A stretch of 42,551 nt of DNA from Candidatus Latescibacterota bacterium (lineage in GTDB: Bacteria > Latescibacterota > UBA2968 > UBA8231), in contig JACPJE010000015.1 of assembly GCA_016187725.1 (NCBI GenBank), positions 1 to 42,551 on the forward strand, given 5' to 3'. The position numbers and the translations under genes were made by a program. The notes beneath the pieces were generated by a model. That model was not told the DNA's origin. It saw nothing but the letters and a program-made list of their open reading frames with translations, and did no database searches. Below, piece after piece: positions 14,614-22,109 of this stretch. Positions within the stretch are counted from its first letter, which is position 1, and each line of letters opens with the position of its first letter.

Positions 14614-16829
14614 TGGCGATGAAACCCTGGTGCTGGACAGTCCTGCTCTCACTGTTGGCGTGCAGCACCTCTCCCCAGGGGGAGGGCACCCGCCGCATGG
14701 CCGCGCGCCTGGCGCAGATCGCCAGGGAACAGGACGTGGCGGTCAACTATTTCCTGAATGGCGCGCGGGTCGAGTATTACCGCAATCAGAAACCCCCCGC
14801 CGACCCCCTGAAAAGACTGGAATTCGACGCTAATCTAGCCAAGGAATTGCTCTACGCCGGCCAGACCGAGGAGGCCATCGCACTCTTCCGCAAGGTGCAG
14901 CCCCAGGCCGAGCGCTACCGGCTCAAGTCCAAGCCCAGCATCGAGGAGATGCTGGCCCTTTCGTACCTGCGCCTGGGCGGGCAGGACAACTGCATGCTCC
15001 AGCACAACCCCCATTCCTGTGTCTTTCCCATCGCCGGTGAGGGTATCTACAAAAATCAGCGCGGTCCGCGCCAGGCCATCCCCGCGTACACCGCTCTGCT
15101 GGAAAAGGACCCCGCAGACCTGGCCTCGCGCTGGCTGCTCAACATCGCCTACATGAGCGTGGGCGAGTACCCCCAGGGGGTGCCGCCCCAGTGGCTCATT
15201 CCGCCCCAGACCTTCGCCTCCGACTACGATATCAAGTACTTCCCGGACATTGCCCCCTCCCTGGGGCTGGATCTGCTGAGTTTGGCGGGGGCGGCCATGC
15301 TGGAGGACTTCGACGGGGACGGGTTCCTGGACCTGATGGTTTCGGCCTGGGGCTTCAACGACCAGTTGCGCTACTTCCACAACCAGGGCGATGGCACCTT
15401 TGCCGAGCGCACCGAGGAAGCCGGGCTGACCGGGATCGTGGGCGGCCTCAACATGAACCAAGCCGACTACGACAACGACGGCGATCCCGACGTGCTGGTG
15501 CTGCGCGGGGCCTGGTTCGGGGAGCAGGGCCGCATCCCCAATTCGCTGTTGCGCAACAACGGGGACAATACCTTCGAGGACGTGACCGAGGCCGCCGGCC
15601 TGCTCAGCTTCCACCCCACCCAGACGGCGGCCTGGGGCGACTACGACAACGATGGCCGGCTGGACCTGTTCATCGGCAACGAGACCATGCCCAACAGTCC
15701 GCGCGAGCGCTTCCATCCGTGTGAGTTGTACCACAACGAGGGGCAGGGACGTTTCCGCGAGGTGGCCAGGGAAAACGGACTGGCGGTGGTGGGTTTTGTC
15801 AAAGGGGTGGCCTGGGCGGACTACGACAACGACGGGGACCAGGACCTCTATTTGTCGCGCTTCACCGAGCCCAACCTGCTCTTCAGAAACGAGGGCAGCG
15901 ATGGCCAGGGCCGCTGGCGCTTCGCCGAGGTCAGCCGCCAGGCCGGGGTGAGCCTGCCCCTGCGCAGCTTCCCCACCTGGTTCTTCGATTACGACAACGA
16001 CGGCTGGGAGGACCTCTTCGTCGCCGGGTACGAGACGATAGTGGGCTGGGCTATTGTCCAGGACGTGGTGGCCGACTACCTGGGCCTGCCCACCGAGGCC
16101 GAGCCCTGCAAGCTCTATCACAACCGGGGGGACGGCACCTTCGTGGATCTCAGCCAGCAGGCCCAGGTCTCCAAGGTGATCTACACCATGGGCTGCAACT
16201 TCGGCGACCTGGACAACGACGGCTGGCTCGATTTCTACCTGAGCACCGGCAACCCGGACTTCCGCTCGATGATGCCCAACCGCATGTTCCGCAACGCCGG
16301 CGGGCAGTTCTTCCAGGACGTGACTACTGCAGGGGGCTTCGGCCACCTGCAGAAGGGCCACGGGGTCTCCTTCGGCGACCTGGACAACGACGGGGACCAG
16401 GACCTCTACGCGGTCCTCGGGGGGGCCTATACCGGAGATCTGTTCCAGAACGTGCTCTTCGAGAATCCCGGGCATGGCAACCACTGGATCACCCTCAAGC
16501 TCGAGGGGGTGCAGTCCAACCGCGCGGGCATCGGGGCGCGTATCCGGGTGCGGGTGGCCGAACCCCAGGGGATGCGCGACATCCGCCTCACGGTGGGCAC
16601 CGGCGCCAGCTTTGGCGCCAACAGCCTGCAGCAGGAGATCGGCCTGGGCCAGGCCACGGCCATCGAGGAGATCGAGGTGCGGTGGCCCAGCGGCGAGGTC
16701 CAGCATTTTTCAGAAGTGGAGATGGATCATTTCTATCAGATCCGCGAGGACCGCGACGAACGCGTTCCCCTGCAGCGCCGGCAGTTCTCGCTGACCGCCA
16801 GTGGGGGAGATATGCACGCCCAACACTGA
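14613..16829 (+). CDS. CRTAC1-family lipoprotein with N-terminal helical domain
   Basis: This 738-residue exported protein has a lipobox-like LLSLLAC (Cys17), so it is likely a lipoprotein. Residues 20-200 form a helical, TPR-like region. That region contains a two-cysteine element, NCMLQHNPHSCVFPI (Cys127, Cys136), which could be a disulfide loop, and then ASRWLLNIAYMSVGEYP, a stretch I recognise from related CRTAC1 proteins. Seven DxDxDG loops lie between about 232 and 600 (DFDGDGFLDLM to DLDNDGDQDLY). An ASPIC/UnbV domain (RAGIGARIRVRV, IEVRWPSGEVQ) follows at about 635-715. It is coupled to the preceding TPR gene by a one-base overlap. Confidence 0.92.
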   Translation: MAMKPWCWTVLLSLLACSTSPQGEGTRRMAARLAQIAREQDVAVNYFLNGARVEYYRNQKPPADPLKRLEFDANLAKELLYAGQTEEAIALFRKVQPQAERYRLKSKPSIEEMLALSYLRLGGQDNCMLQHNPHSCVFPIAGEGIYKNQRGPRQAIPAYTALLEKDPADLASRWLLNIAYMSVGEYPQGVPPQWLIPPQTFASDYDIKYFPDIAPSLGLDLLSLAGAAMLEDFDGDGFLDLMVSAWGFNDQLRYFHNQGDGTFAERTEEAGLTGIVGGLNMNQADYDNDGDPDVLVLRGAWFGEQGRIPNSLLRNNGDNTFEDVTEAAGLLSFHPTQTAAWGDYDNDGRLDLFIGNETMPNSPRERFHPCELYHNEGQGRFREVARENGLAVVGFVKGVAWADYDNDGDQDLYLSRFTEPNLLFRNEGSDGQGRWRFAEVSRQAGVSLPLRSFPTWFFDYDNDGWEDLFVAGYETIVGWAIVQDVVADYLGLPTEAEPCKLYHNRGDGTFVDLSQQAQVSKVIYTMGCNFGDLDNDGWLDFYLSTGNPDFRSMMPNRMFRNAGGQFFQDVTTAGGFGHLQKGHGVSFGDLDNDGDQDLYAVLGGAYTGDLFQNVLFENPGHGNHWITLKLEGVQSNRAGIGARIRVRVAEPQGMRDIRLTVGTGASFGANSLQQEIGLGQATAIEEIEVRWPSGEVQHFSEVEMDHFYQIREDRDERVPLQRRQFSLTASGGDMHAQH

Positions 16830-16980
16830 ACCCCGACATGCCCGGGCCTCCTCTGGCGACCAGGCCCATGACCAGGATGGTGACCAGTTCCGGGGGAGCC
16901 AGGCCCAGGGAGGAGCGGCAGCGCTTCAGCAGGACCAGACCGAGACCCAGGAACAGGGAGCGGAGGGACAGGCTGGAGGC
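16804..16980 (-). pseudogene. Decayed fragment of an OPT/DUF6785-like membrane transporter
   Basis: On the minus strand this segment reads as a hydrophobic helix (LRSLFLGLGLVLLKRC) followed by LGLAPPELVTILVMGLVARG and a short loop to VGRAYLP. I recognise this as the N-terminal pattern of the OPT-like DUF6785 membrane family: a helix, an Arg-Leu turn, a (L/S)PxELxxxYVM helix, then a loop ending LP. It has no start codon of its own and no downstream continuation. Its last part overlaps the 3' end of the convergent CRTAC1 gene, so it can only be a remnant. Recognition is by eye and therefore tentative. Confidence 0.45.
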
Positions 16981-16987
16981 GGGTGAT

Positions 16988-18694
16988 TCAGGGGCCTGGC
17001 ACTGCGGCATAGGGGTTGGCCCCCATCTCCAGCAGCGCGTGGCCGCTGCCCTGGCGGAATACCAGCAGTTGGTCGGCGGGCAGGTCGGCAGCGGCCTCGG
17101 TGGTGCCGTCTGGCCAGGTGATTTCGACCAGTTCCACCTGGGTGCGCTGACCCAGCCCGAAGTGCGCCCGCAGGTCGTTGATCGCCAGGTAGCTGCCGGC
17201 GCTGCTGATGGTGCGCCACTGGGAAAGGCCGCCGGCCTTCAGGTGGATGCGGGTGCCCACCCCGTCGCGGTTGACGCGGGTGCCGAAGACCTGGACCATG
17301 AGCCAGTGCTGTCGGTTGCCGCCCTCGTTGCGCAGCAGGGTCGGGGTGTCGTTCAGGTTGTTCACAAAGACATCCACGTCCCCGTCGTCATCGTAGTCGC
17401 CGAAGCAGGCGCCCCGGCTGACCTTCTCGATCTTCATGCCCGGCCCCGCCTGCAGCAGTTCGGCGAAGCGCCCCTTCCCCTGGTTGAGGAAGAGCTGGTT
17501 GCGCTGCCGGTAGGGGCTGCCCGTGGGCACCTGGTCCACCTGGGGGTAGACATGGCCGTTGGCAGCGAAGATGTCCAGATCGCCGTCGTTGTCAAAGTCG
17601 GCGAACTTGGTGCCCCAGCCCAGGAAATTGAGGGTGGGCGCGGCCAGGCCGGCCTGGACCGTGACATCGGAGAAGCGGTTGGGTCCATCGTTGCGGTAGA
17701 GGGTGTCGCCCTCGCGGAAGAAGTTGGTCTTTTGGATGTCCATGTCGCCGTCGTTGTCAAAGTCCCCCGCGTCGATCCCCATCCCCGCCTGCTCATCGCC
17801 TTCGCCGTTGTAAGCCACCCCGGCCATCACGGCGAGGTCGGTGAAGGTGCCGTCGCCCTTGTTGTGGAAGAGCAGACTGGGGGTCTCGTCGTCGGCGACA
17901 TAGATGTCCATGTAGCCGTCCTGGTCGAAGTCCTCGGCCACCACCCCCAGGCCGTAGTACTCGCTGGGCCCGGCGATCCCGGAGGGTTTGCTCACGTCGG
18001 TGAAGTGGCCATCGCCCTCATTGCGGTAGAGCACATCCGGGGCGCCCGGCATGCCCTTGGGGCCGCAGTAGACCTGGACCCCGCCCATGAACACGCAGTC
18101 GCTGCGCTTGGCGGCATCGACGCGGGCGCGGTCGAAGACCACGTAGTTGGCCACGTAGAGGTCCAGATCCCCGTCCTGGTCGTAGTCGAAGAAGGCGGTG
18201 CTGGTGCTGAAATCGTCGCCGGCCACGCCCGCCCTGGCAGTGATATCGGCGAACTGGCCCTGGCCTTCGTTGCGGTAGAGCACATTGGGGCCGTAGTTGG
18301 TCACGTAGAGATCGCGGTCGCCGTCGTTGTCGATATCCCCTGCGGCGCAGCCGGTTCCCCAGCCGGCGTCGCCCAGCCCGGCCTGGACGGTGACCTCGGC
18401 GAATTTTCCTCTGCCTTCATTGCGGTAGAGGGCGTTGCTGGGGCCCGACTTCTGCTTGTAGGTCTCGAAAGTGGCGCCGTTGACCACGTACAGGTCCAGG
18501 TCGCCATCCCCGTCGCAGTCGAAGAAGCCGGCGCCGCTGCCGTGGGCTTCGACGATGTACTTCTTCTCGGCGCTGCCAAAGGTGTTGTAGAGGGTGGTGC
18601 CGGCGGCGGCCGTCTGGTCCGTGAACTGTACTTGGGCCGGTGAGGCGGCAGCACACAGGAGGAGGGCGGCGAAGAGAAGGTGCCCCAGGCTCAT
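16988..18694 (-). CDS. CRTAC1-family secreted protein
   Basis: This exported protein has 568 residues. The signal peptide MSLGHLLFAALLLCAAASPA is followed by QVQFTDQTAAAG. Seven DxDxDG loops lie between residues about 60 and 440 (DCDGDGDLDLY, DIDNDGDRDLY, DYDQDGDLDLY, DFDQDGYMDIY, DFDNDGDMDIQ, DFDNDGDLDIF, DYDDDGDVDVF), predicting a calcium-stabilised seven-bladed propeller. An ASPIC/UnbV domain (RDGVGTRIHLKAGG, VEITWPDGTTE) is at about 475-555. The N-terminus resembles the plus-strand CRTAC1 at 8013, so they are likely paralogues of the same TPR-less type. The ATG overlaps the stop of the upstream HEAT-repeat gene by 4 bases. Confidence 0.92.
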   Translation of the reverse strand: MSLGHLLFAALLLCAAASPAQVQFTDQTAAAGTTLYNTFGSAEKKYIVEAHGSGAGFFDCDGDGDLDLYVVNGATFETYKQKSGPSNALYRNEGRGKFAEVTVQAGLGDAGWGTGCAAGDIDNDGDRDLYVTNYGPNVLYRNEGQGQFADITARAGVAGDDFSTSTAFFDYDQDGDLDLYVANYVVFDRARVDAAKRSDCVFMGGVQVYCGPKGMPGAPDVLYRNEGDGHFTDVSKPSGIAGPSEYYGLGVVAEDFDQDGYMDIYVADDETPSLLFHNKGDGTFTDLAVMAGVAYNGEGDEQAGMGIDAGDFDNDGDMDIQKTNFFREGDTLYRNDGPNRFSDVTVQAGLAAPTLNFLGWGTKFADFDNDGDLDIFAANGHVYPQVDQVPTGSPYRQRNQLFLNQGKGRFAELLQAGPGMKIEKVSRGACFGDYDDDGDVDVFVNNLNDTPTLLRNEGGNRQHWLMVQVFGTRVNRDGVGTRIHLKAGGLSQWRTISSAGSYLAINDLRAHFGLGQRTQVELVEITWPDGTTEAAADLPADQLLVFRQGSGHALLEMGANPYAAVPGP

Positions 18695-19515
18695 TCTACC
18701 GCGTAGTCCATCCCGGTGAGGGTGCGCAGGGCCTGGCGTGCGGCTTCGTAGTCGGGATCTTCTGGATCGCTGCCCCCGAGCAGGTGTTCGAGGTCAGGGA
18801 CCACCCGGGGATCGCCCAGGCGGCTCAGGGAATAGGCGGCTTCGGCCCGGATCCAGGGATTGGGGTCGCGCAACACGGCGCGCAGGATTTCGAGGCCCTG
18901 GCTGGTCTGGCGCTGTCCCAGCATCTGGACCGCGATGTAGCGGATGGTCTCGTCAGGGTCCTTGACCGCCCGCAGCACCACCCGCTCCACGGAGGGGTTC
19001 CACAGGCGGTTGAGCACCTGCAGGACATGGTGGCGGACCAGGGGCATCGAGTCCTCCAGCGCCTCGATCAGCGGCGCCACTACCGAGGTATCGCGGAGAT
19101 TGCCCAGGCCCTGGGCAGCGGCGATGCGCACCTGTGGATGGGGATCGCTCTTGAGCATCTGGACCAAGGTGGGGATGAGCGCGGCCTCGCCCATGCTGCC
19201 CAGGGCGCGCACCGCCTCCTGGCGGACGAAGACATTGCGTTCCTGGGCGCACCGGCGCAGAAAGGGGATGGCGTCTGAGTCGCCGATGTTGCCCAGGATC
19301 TGAGCGGCGATGTACTTCAGGCTGTCCGATCCCCGGTCAGCAGCCTCGATCAGCGGTCTCACCGCAGGGGGGCCGATCTCGATCAGTTCGATACTGGCAT
19401 CCTGGCGGATTGCAGCGCTGGGGTCTGCGAGCCGGGCGACATGGTCCCTGGCGCGCCTTTCAGCGCAGCCCGAGAAGGCCAGGCAGAGGAGGACTACCCA
19501 AGGGGCAAGAGACAT
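18691..19515 (-). CDS. HEAT-repeat lipoprotein
   Basis: This 274-residue protein has a signal peptide ending LAFSGC (Cys17), so it is probably a lipoprotein. The rest is about seven HEAT/PBS-lyase-type repeats, for example IRQDASIELIEIGPPAVRPLI, AAQILGNIGDSDAIPFL, RQEAVRALGSMGEAALIPTL and IAAAQGLGNLRDTSVVAPLI. Such alpha-solenoids are protein-binding scaffolds; the lyase-like repeats do not imply lyase activity. It is coupled (ATGA) to the CRTAC1 gene after it, so here the HEAT protein takes the place that TPR lipoproteins have next to the other CRTAC1 genes. Confidence 0.88.
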   Translation of the reverse strand: MSLAPWVVLLCLAFSGCAERRARDHVARLADPSAAIRQDASIELIEIGPPAVRPLIEAADRGSDSLKYIAAQILGNIGDSDAIPFLRRCAQERNVFVRQEAVRALGSMGEAALIPTLVQMLKSDPHPQVRIAAAQGLGNLRDTSVVAPLIEALEDSMPLVRHHVLQVLNRLWNPSVERVVLRAVKDPDETIRYIAVQMLGQRQTSQGLEILRAVLRDPNPWIRAEAAYSLSRLGDPRVVPDLEHLLGGSDPEDPDYEAARQALRTLTGMDYAVE

Positions 19516-19541
19516 ACGCGATTGGAGCGCTGTAGCAAAGA

Positions 19542-19568
19542 GGGTGGGATAGCCGGGCTATCCCACCC
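19542..19568. repeat. Inverted repeat, 12-bp stem and 3-base loop
   Basis: GGGTGGGATAGC (19542-19553) pairs perfectly with GCTATCCCACCC (19557-19568). It lies between the DUF4159 and HEAT genes in a shared minus-strand transcript. There is no T tract, so it is more likely an mRNA-stabilising hairpin or a copy of a dispersed palindromic repeat than a classical terminator. Confidence 0.8.
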
Positions 19569-19587
19569 CCGGGCAATGACAGAAAAG

Positions 19588-19613
19588 TAGGGGCGCACGG
19601 CCGTGCGCCCCTA
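19588..19613. repeat. 26-bp perfect palindrome abutting the DUF4159 stop codon
   Basis: TAGGGGCGCACGG is followed directly by its reverse complement CCGTGCGCCCCTA. It touches the TGA of the DUF4159 gene (complement of 19614-19616). From memory, palindromes of the form GTAGGGGCGxACGGCCGTxCGCCCCTAC are scattered in many unrelated bacterial genomes, so this is probably a dispersed REP-like or MITE-like element. Copy number in this genome cannot be seen from one window. Confidence 0.85.
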
Positions 19614-20816
19614 TCAGTTGACCATCTGCATGAGGCGCTGGGTCATCGATCCCTCCTGGGTGAGGGCGTAGATGATGATGTTGACGGCCATCTGCAACTG
19701 GCGGGTGGAATCGCCGCCGTAGAGCTGGTTCTGCCAGCCCCAGCCTCCTCCGGCAGGCGACACCCCGGCCAGCCGGCCCTTGACGAAGTACCCGGTCAGA
19801 TAGTTCCAGGTGGCCACGCCGAACTTGCCCTGGCCCATGGAGGGCGGATACCCAGAAGGTATGCCGCCTTTCAGGTCGAAGAAGGAGGAGAAGACCGGGT
19901 GGTTTTCCGGCAGCCGCTCGTTCCAGAAATCCCGCCCATTCACCAGGTGTCCGTACTTCTCCAGCGCCTCCCCCCAGATCCCGCCGAACACAAACCCCCC
20001 CGCCAAAAGATACTTGGACAACTGCGCCATTTCGCTCTCGTTGGGCGCTCCCTGGGGGATGATGATGGGCACCTCCAGCAACCGTTCGTCGTCAAAGGTG
20101 ATACTGCCGATGAAGTCCGCGTGCAAGCCCGTGTACTCGTTCACCGCATCCCGCAGGGCGTCGACCTCTTTGACATTGACCGCACCCCAACCCACGGTGC
20201 CGGCCGACACGGCGCTGGCCGACATCACCTGGGCGAACTTGACAAAGCCCTTCAAAGACTGCCGGTCCTTGGAATCCTGGATCACCATCGCCCTGTACCG
20301 GCCCGTGTCCATGCTGTTGACATCCAGCATCTCCAAAGCCATGTCGATGCGGTTCTCCACGGTGCGCGTCTCGGCTAGCTGGCCCACTGCCAGCGCCGGC
20401 TCCAGGGCCATCCCACTGCTGGTCACATTGCCCAACTGCCGCGGCAGGCTGATGGCGCTCACCCCCCCCCCGTGACTGGCGATCAGCCCGCGCGTGTCAA
20501 AGGCTGAGGTGGCCTTGACCTGATCCATGCGCGCTGCCGCCAGCCGCACCTCCCGCCGGATCATCTGCCGCTTGGGCTGGGGCACCTTGCGCAACTCCAT
20601 GGGCTTGGTCAGCCGCGGCTCGCGCTTGATGAACTTGGTGGTCATCGGGCGCACCGTCTTCTCGGTGGTCTGCTCGAAGGGATCGATGGCAGCCATGCCC
20701 AGGTGCAGTCCCAGGGCCAAGAGCAGCGACAGCCCAAAGGCCCGGCGCAGCCGGTGCAGCAGCGCATCCAGGTCCAAAGCCGAGGTCGGGCAGGCAAAAC
20801 GAGACGAGGTAGTCAT
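19614..20816 (-). CDS. DUF4159 protein with TonB-like membrane anchor
   Basis: This is a 400-residue protein. A single N-terminal membrane segment (FGLSLLLALGLHLGMAAI, residues about 27-44, with Ser30 and His38) is followed by a basic, Pro-rich stretch (KREPRLTKPMELRKVPQPKR). This recalls TonB-type energy transducers. Residues about 200-400 match DUF4159 features: FIGSITFDDERLLEVPIIII-like strands, KYLLAGGFVFGGIWG, LPENHPVFSSFFDL, and the end LQMAVNIIIYALTQEGSMTQR. DUF4159 has a class-I-glutamine-amidotransferase-like fold and no known function. AGGAGG lies 8 bases upstream of ATG 20816. It follows the CsgG/FlgT-like gene by 12 bp, so the two form an operon. Confidence 0.82.
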   Translation of the reverse strand: MTTSSRFACPTSALDLDALLHRLRRAFGLSLLLALGLHLGMAAIDPFEQTTEKTVRPMTTKFIKREPRLTKPMELRKVPQPKRQMIRREVRLAAARMDQVKATSAFDTRGLIASHGGGVSAISLPRQLGNVTSSGMALEPALAVGQLAETRTVENRIDMALEMLDVNSMDTGRYRAMVIQDSKDRQSLKGFVKFAQVMSASAVSAGTVGWGAVNVKEVDALRDAVNEYTGLHADFIGSITFDDERLLEVPIIIPQGAPNESEMAQLSKYLLAGGFVFGGIWGEALEKYGHLVNGRDFWNERLPENHPVFSSFFDLKGGIPSGYPPSMGQGKFGVATWNYLTGYFVKGRLAGVSPAGGGWGWQNQLYGGDSTRQLQMAVNIIIYALTQEGSMTQRLMQMVN

Positions 20817-20828
20817 AGGGAACTCCTC

Positions 20829-21866
20829 CTACCACTGAACAGAGGGAGAGGGACGTTTAGGGGAGATGACCCGATCCAGGAGGTGCAGGCCTTCACCCCG
20901 CTTGCGCAACTGTTTCTCAAGCCCTTTGAGCCGGGCAACAGCAGTAGTAGAATCAACTTGCATGACCTCGACCTGCCCCACCTTCTGGACCGCGGGCAAA
21001 GGCCGCCACACCTCCAGGCGGAGCCGCGGCACAAGGCCGTGCTGCGCCCCGATATTCAACCGGACCAACTGCATCCCCTGCTCTGCGGGCAGCAGAGCAC
21101 TGATCTGCCCCTCCAGAGGCAGGTTGAGGTCGAGTGCTCCGGAAAAGGACTTTGCCAGACTGGTCAACAGGGCCTGTGCTATCTGCAAGTCATTGATCGG
21201 CCTGGAGATGAACCAGCGGTCCGCCACGTCCAGCAGGCGGTCTACCGCGCGGTTGGTCTGTTGCAGCCGCATGAGATCAGCCAGGTAATCCCGGATCAAC
21301 TGAGGGTGGGTCATCCCCGGGTATTTGCGGGGATTGAAGATGAAGACCCTCCCATCGTAGGGCACGATCGCAGTGCTGTCGCCCAGGGCCGACCATAACA
21401 CTATGTTTTTCTGCAGATTTACCAGCCTCACCTCCAACCGCGCGCTTATGGCAGGCAAGGCGACCACCTCGTAGTCGAGCCCTCCTTCCTGAGGACCTTT
21501 GTACTCAGGAGCTGTTCCATAAGAATAGATGACCTGATTGCGGAATATCTTGTTTGCCCTGTGCAAGATCACGTGGACCACCGCATCGATGGTTCCGGAT
21601 CCATAGTAAGTATAATGGTTCTCCTTTGCGGTAGCATCCCAGTTGAGGATTTGGAAACGGCCCACCTGGGCGAGCGAGACCCGCATCTTCTCGCGCAGGT
21701 CGTCTACCAACAAAGGGTGTTGAGCCTGCAGGTGATCCGGCAACCCAGCCAGGTCGACCCGGTCGGTGATCACCAGGCCGAGGGTGCAGGTCCGGGGCTG
21801 TGCGGCGGCCGGCTCCCAACCTGCCAGCAAGAGGGAGGTCATGCCTGTTGCGAAGAACTTTTTCAC
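20829..21866 (-). CDS. Secreted protein with FlgT/CsgG-like features, unknown function
   Basis: This 345-residue exported protein starts at GTG 21866 (MKKFFATGMTSLLLAGWEPAAAQ, a typical signal peptide). The N-terminal half contains LREKMRVSLAQVGRFQILNWD and a strand-rich part (GTIDAVVHVILHR, SARLEVRLVNLQKNIVLWSA). This looks like the nucleotide-binding-like domain of CsgG/GNA1162-type proteins. The C-terminal third, with GQISALLPAEQGMQLVRLNI and VPRLRLEVWR followed by VGQVEVMQVDSTTAVARL, resembles the FlgT C-terminal domain that binds envelope machinery. The assignment is by pattern only. It is the first gene of the minus-strand unit that leaves the AT-rich divergent promoter region. Confidence 0.68.
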   Translation of the reverse strand: MKKFFATGMTSLLLAGWEPAAAQPRTCTLGLVITDRVDLAGLPDHLQAQHPLLVDDLREKMRVSLAQVGRFQILNWDATAKENHYTYYGSGTIDAVVHVILHRANKIFRNQVIYSYGTAPEYKGPQEGGLDYEVVALPAISARLEVRLVNLQKNIVLWSALGDSTAIVPYDGRVFIFNPRKYPGMTHPQLIRDYLADLMRLQQTNRAVDRLLDVADRWFISRPINDLQIAQALLTSLAKSFSGALDLNLPLEGQISALLPAEQGMQLVRLNIGAQHGLVPRLRLEVWRPLPAVQKVGQVEVMQVDSTTAVARLKGLEKQLRKRGEGLHLLDRVISPKRPSPSVQW

Positions 21867-21913
21867 GACGCCTATAGACCAGAGGAGTCATAGGATGCAA
21901 TCTTCTATCTCGG

Positions 21914-21941
21914 CTTATAATTTAAACGACGCGCCGGACAA
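21914..21941 (-). promoter_or_regulatory. Predicted promoter for the FlgT/CsgG-like and DUF4159 operon
   Basis: Reading the minus strand, TTGTCC (21941-21936) and TATAAG (21919-21914) are separated by 16 bases. The start GTG lies 48 bases further on. The region is strikingly AT-rich compared with the rest of the window. It is divergent to the plus-strand promoters below. This is a prediction by eye. Confidence 0.45.
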
Positions 21942-21955
21942 CTTCAATTTTTTTC

Positions 21956-21984
21956 TTGACATTTACGTTTTAAAAAATTAGACT
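21956..21984 (+). promoter_or_regulatory. Predicted promoter P1 for the CBM9-like gene
   Basis: A perfect TTGACA (-35, 21956-21961) is separated by 17 bases from TAGACT (-10, 21979-21984). Transcription would start at about 21991 and leave an untranslated leader of about 155 bases before ATG 22147. Confidence 0.55.
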
Positions 21985-22056
21985 ATTGAAGCCTCAAAGG
22001 CAGAATTTCATGCTTTTGTCAGGGTTATTGCTTTCGTAATTTTAGAAAAATTAATC

Positions 22057-22065
22057 TGCTATAAT
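22057..22065 (+). promoter_or_regulatory. Predicted extended -10 promoter P2 for the CBM9-like gene
   Basis: TGCTATAAT is a consensus extended -10 element (TG, one base, TATAAT at 22060-22065). No good -35 is visible, as is usual for extended -10 promoters. A start at about 22071-22073 would put the following hairpin at the very 5' end of the transcript. Confidence 0.62.
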
Positions 22066-22070
22066 GCTTA

Positions 22071-22109
22071 GGCAAGAGGACTTCAGGAGCGGGTAGAAGT
22101 GCTCTTGCC
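22071..22109 (+). promoter_or_regulatory. 5'-UTR hairpin before the CBM9-like gene
   Basis: GGCAAGAG pairs with CTCTTGCC, and after a symmetric G/G mismatch ACTTC pairs with GAAGT around an 11-base loop (22085-22095). The stem begins where P2 transcripts should start and ends 37 bases before the ATG. A 5'-terminal stem of this kind usually protects mRNA from decay. It has no T run and is not a terminator. Confidence 0.7.

Noticed and set aside
14835-16706. Long open frame (623 codons) antisense to the CRTAC1 gene, and similar ones at 8043-9509, 11637-13307 and 34154-36184
   Set aside because: They mirror GC-rich coding sequence on the other strand, are rich in Val/Gly/Ala/His without domains, and lack signal peptides or ribosome sites. 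They are by-products of codon bias.
8000-18700. Regularly spaced short DNA similarities in the CRTAC1 genes, checked as a possible repeat array or CRISPR
   Set aside because: They come from the recurring DxDxDGDxD codons (GAC-AAC-GAC-GGC), are not identical and have coding spacers.
18691-19515. HEAT/PBS-lyase repeats read as a phycobilin lyase
   Set aside because: There are no phycobiliprotein genes nearby and the protein is an exported lipoprotein; only the repeat fold is shared.
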